Source: Rotaria sordida
Lineage: Eukaryota > Rotifera > Eurotatoria > Philodinida > Philodinidae
Reading direction: 5' to 3'
DNA length: 64,000 nt
Assembly (NCBI GenBank): GCA_905250125.1
Contig: CAJNOL010001080.1
Coordinates: 1 to 64,000, forward strand
The notes below the pieces were generated by a model that worked only from the letters and a program-made list of their open reading frames with translations, did no database searches and was not told the origin of the DNA. This document shows, piece after piece, positions 62,452-64,000 of this stretch. A program made the position numbers and the translations under genes. Each line of letters starts with the position of its first letter. The first letter of the stretch is position 1.

Positions 62452-62890
62452 CTTGGAACTCTCTGATTCTGAAACACAGTATTAGACGCATTGTGTTAAC
62501 ATGGACGTTTTAGACTTAAAAAAAAGACGCGATTTCGACTAATATTAGCTTTATAAAACTTGACCTACCAGATGCTATATTATATCCAAATAGCATATTT
62601 TGTTCAGCTTTTAATTTTCTATCTTCTGACATATAATGTGAAAAATTTCGGTAATCTGTTGAGACGTAATCTGGCATCATTTGATTAGAGCATTTTCTTA
62701 GTGTTTTTTCCTATTAAAGTCATGATAGTGCTAAAAGTTCGTCTTGACTAACTTTTCAATGGAAAAGTATTAGGAGCTAAAATTTTGAAGTTGGTGGTTT
62801 TGAATATTGAAGCACTGAATGAGCGAAAAAAATTGAAAACTCTTTTTGTACCAAGTACCACGTATACTTGATGGTCTCACGAATTTTCTC
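62452..62890. mobile_element. Right inverted arm of the 7.9-kb foldback-bounded block
   Basis: Reverse-complement match of 55011-55480: CTCTCTGATTCTGAAACACA, ACGCATTGTGTTAACATGGA, GATGCTATATTATATCCAAA and onward to TGGTCTCACGAATTTTCTC at 62890. It is followed by TTCA, one base different from the TTAA at the left edge. It lacks the inner 200 bp present in the left arm. Confidence 0.8.
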
Positions 62891-63500
62891 TTCATTTTTC
62901 TTGCTTTCAGAAATAAAAAATTTATGAATAATTTTTCGTATAGATGATACTTACGTTGTTGTTTTTCAAATATCGCGATTAATCGTCAAAATTTACGCGA
63001 TTTTTATAACATAGGTAAAGCCTTTGGTAGTATATCAACAATGTCTATGATGAATAGTGGCTGTAACTCGATCACAAACAGCCGCAGGTACTAAAATAGT
63101 GCTATATCCTGTGTCTGCGTTGGCGGCACTAAGTTTTGCAGATCGTATTTCGCAAAATACCAAGCATGAAAAATCTTTAAAAACTTTACCTTGGAAAAGA
63201 AAGAGGTCCTCTTATGTCTGAAACACATGTCGGATTTCAGTTGAATATATTGTGTTTTAATGAACATAATCAACTGTTGATATTGATGAAAAAAGAATAC
63301 ATAAGCTGTATGTTCTTCTCTATTGGTCGAAATTTATGAATTCTTCAATTATGAACAAATATTCAAAATATACATATAATGCTAATTTTCCTTTGATTAG
63401 CATAAGCAAACCCATTTTTTTTTGGTTAAAATTGTCTTAATACGCACATTTATATCTGTCAGAAAAAAAAACAAGACGAAAAAAAAAAAAAGAAAACATT
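62891..63500. other. Intergenic / 3' flank of the coiled-coil gene
   Basis: No exon seen. Poly-A/T tracts near 63415 and 63465-63495. Should contain the polyadenylation region of the minus-strand gene ending at 63501. Confidence 0.5.
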
Positions 63501-64000
63501 TCATGTCGATCCTTTTGTTGTTTGTAATGGTTTATAATGTTGAATTCCTTGTAGAAAAATATCTTTAACTGATTGTATTGTTTCATTATATAATTTTAAA
63601 TCTTCTTCTTTAGCATCTAACATTGATTTAAGTGTATTTTTAAGTGCATCATTTTCTTCTGTTTTAAGTGTTAAACGCATTTCAAGTTCTTCAATTGTTT
63701 CATGATTATCTGATTGTGCAGATGATGATTTTGGTAATGATGGCATTGATCCACGTCCTTTTACTATAGAGAAAAATAACGATTTGAGGTTTTTTTGTTA
63801 TAAATAAAATAGAAAATAAACAAAACAATTTACCTGTTCGATTTTTAACATTATTTAAATCAAGTTTAGTTTTTTCCATATCTTTTTCTAGACGAACATT
63901 CATTTTACGTTGTTCAATTAATTTATTTTCTTGTTCAACAAGTTGTGTATTAGCATTATCAAGACGTTTTTGTAATGTTTGAATAAATTCAACAAGACGA
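63501..64000 (-). CDS. Coiled-coil protein, C-terminal exons (partial at window edge)
   Basis: Two minus-strand exons: one running off the window edge down to 63834 (donor ACAG|GTAAAT), and 63763-63501, joined in phase 1. The visible protein is about 140 residues. An uninterrupted heptad-rich helix (RLVEFIQTLQKRLDNANTQL and following, to DLNNVKNRT), a short Ser/Pro linker (KGRGSMPSLPKSSSAQSD), and a second coiled coil (EELEMRLTLKTEENDALKNT to SVKDIFLQGIQHY) precede the stop. It is a cytoskeletal or scaffold type of protein. CCDC13-like proteins are one possibility, but I cannot support a name from this end alone. Confidence 0.7.

Overview
The window looks like animal nuclear DNA, most likely from a bdelloid rotifer (inference). 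It is very AT-rich. Genes carry many introns of about 50-70 bp with long T tracts before the acceptor. The families present (nuclear receptor, F-box, STRA6, Ly6/uPAR-like, LamG, C-type lectin/EGF, synaptophysin) are metazoan. TGTGGG-type repeats, reported as the telomeric repeat of bdelloids, occur inside the window. No operon-like or bacterial organisation is seen.

Layout, left to right. 2.7-3.6 kb (-): synaptophysin-family vesicle protein. 4.7-8.9 kb (+): TGF-beta receptor-type kinase, nine exons, with a 908-bp foldback element in intron 2. 10.4-12.2 kb (+): HR96-like nuclear receptor. 13.4-14.8 kb: foldback element flanked by TTAA, followed by a decayed phosphotransferase-like pseudogene. 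16.6-17.3 kb (-): last two exons of an unidentified helical protein. 17.6-18.3 kb: another foldback. 18.7-20.4 kb (-): NTAN1-like gene with a 440-bp palindrome in its intron. 22.1-27.8 kb (-): four-exon F-box gene. 29-31.3 kb: transposon-like and minisatellite DNA. 33.2 kb: tRNA-Ala(TGC). 34.4-40.3 kb (+): lectin-like/EGF membrane protein with a 100-N gap and a 4.5-kb intron full of transposon remains (foldback, piggyBac fragment). 40.9-47.0 kb (+): STRA6-like retinol receptor, with a hAT-like element in intron 1 and a foldback in intron 2. 47.6-49.7 kb (+): second lectin/EGF membrane protein, a paralogue of the first. 51.7-53.2 kb (+): PKA catalytic subunit. 55.0-62.9 kb: a 7.9-kb block bounded by inverted arms of the same family as the 13.4-kb foldback. 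It contains telomere-like arrays, an unidentified 360-aa ORF, a Ly6/uPAR-like gene and a broken LamG gene. 63.5 kb to the end (-): last two exons of a coiled-coil protein.

The genes do not form one pathway. Several act at membranes or in signalling (synaptophysin, TGF-beta receptor, STRA6, lectin/EGF pair, PKA), and the HR96-like receptor and STRA6 both belong to lipophilic-ligand biology. The main novelty is structural. Foldback elements are frequent, and the 55.0-62.9 kb block has telomere-like repeats exactly at the junctions between its terminal arms and its cargo. Exon joins were checked by reading frame, GT-AG ends and phase by eye, not by alignment or transcripts.
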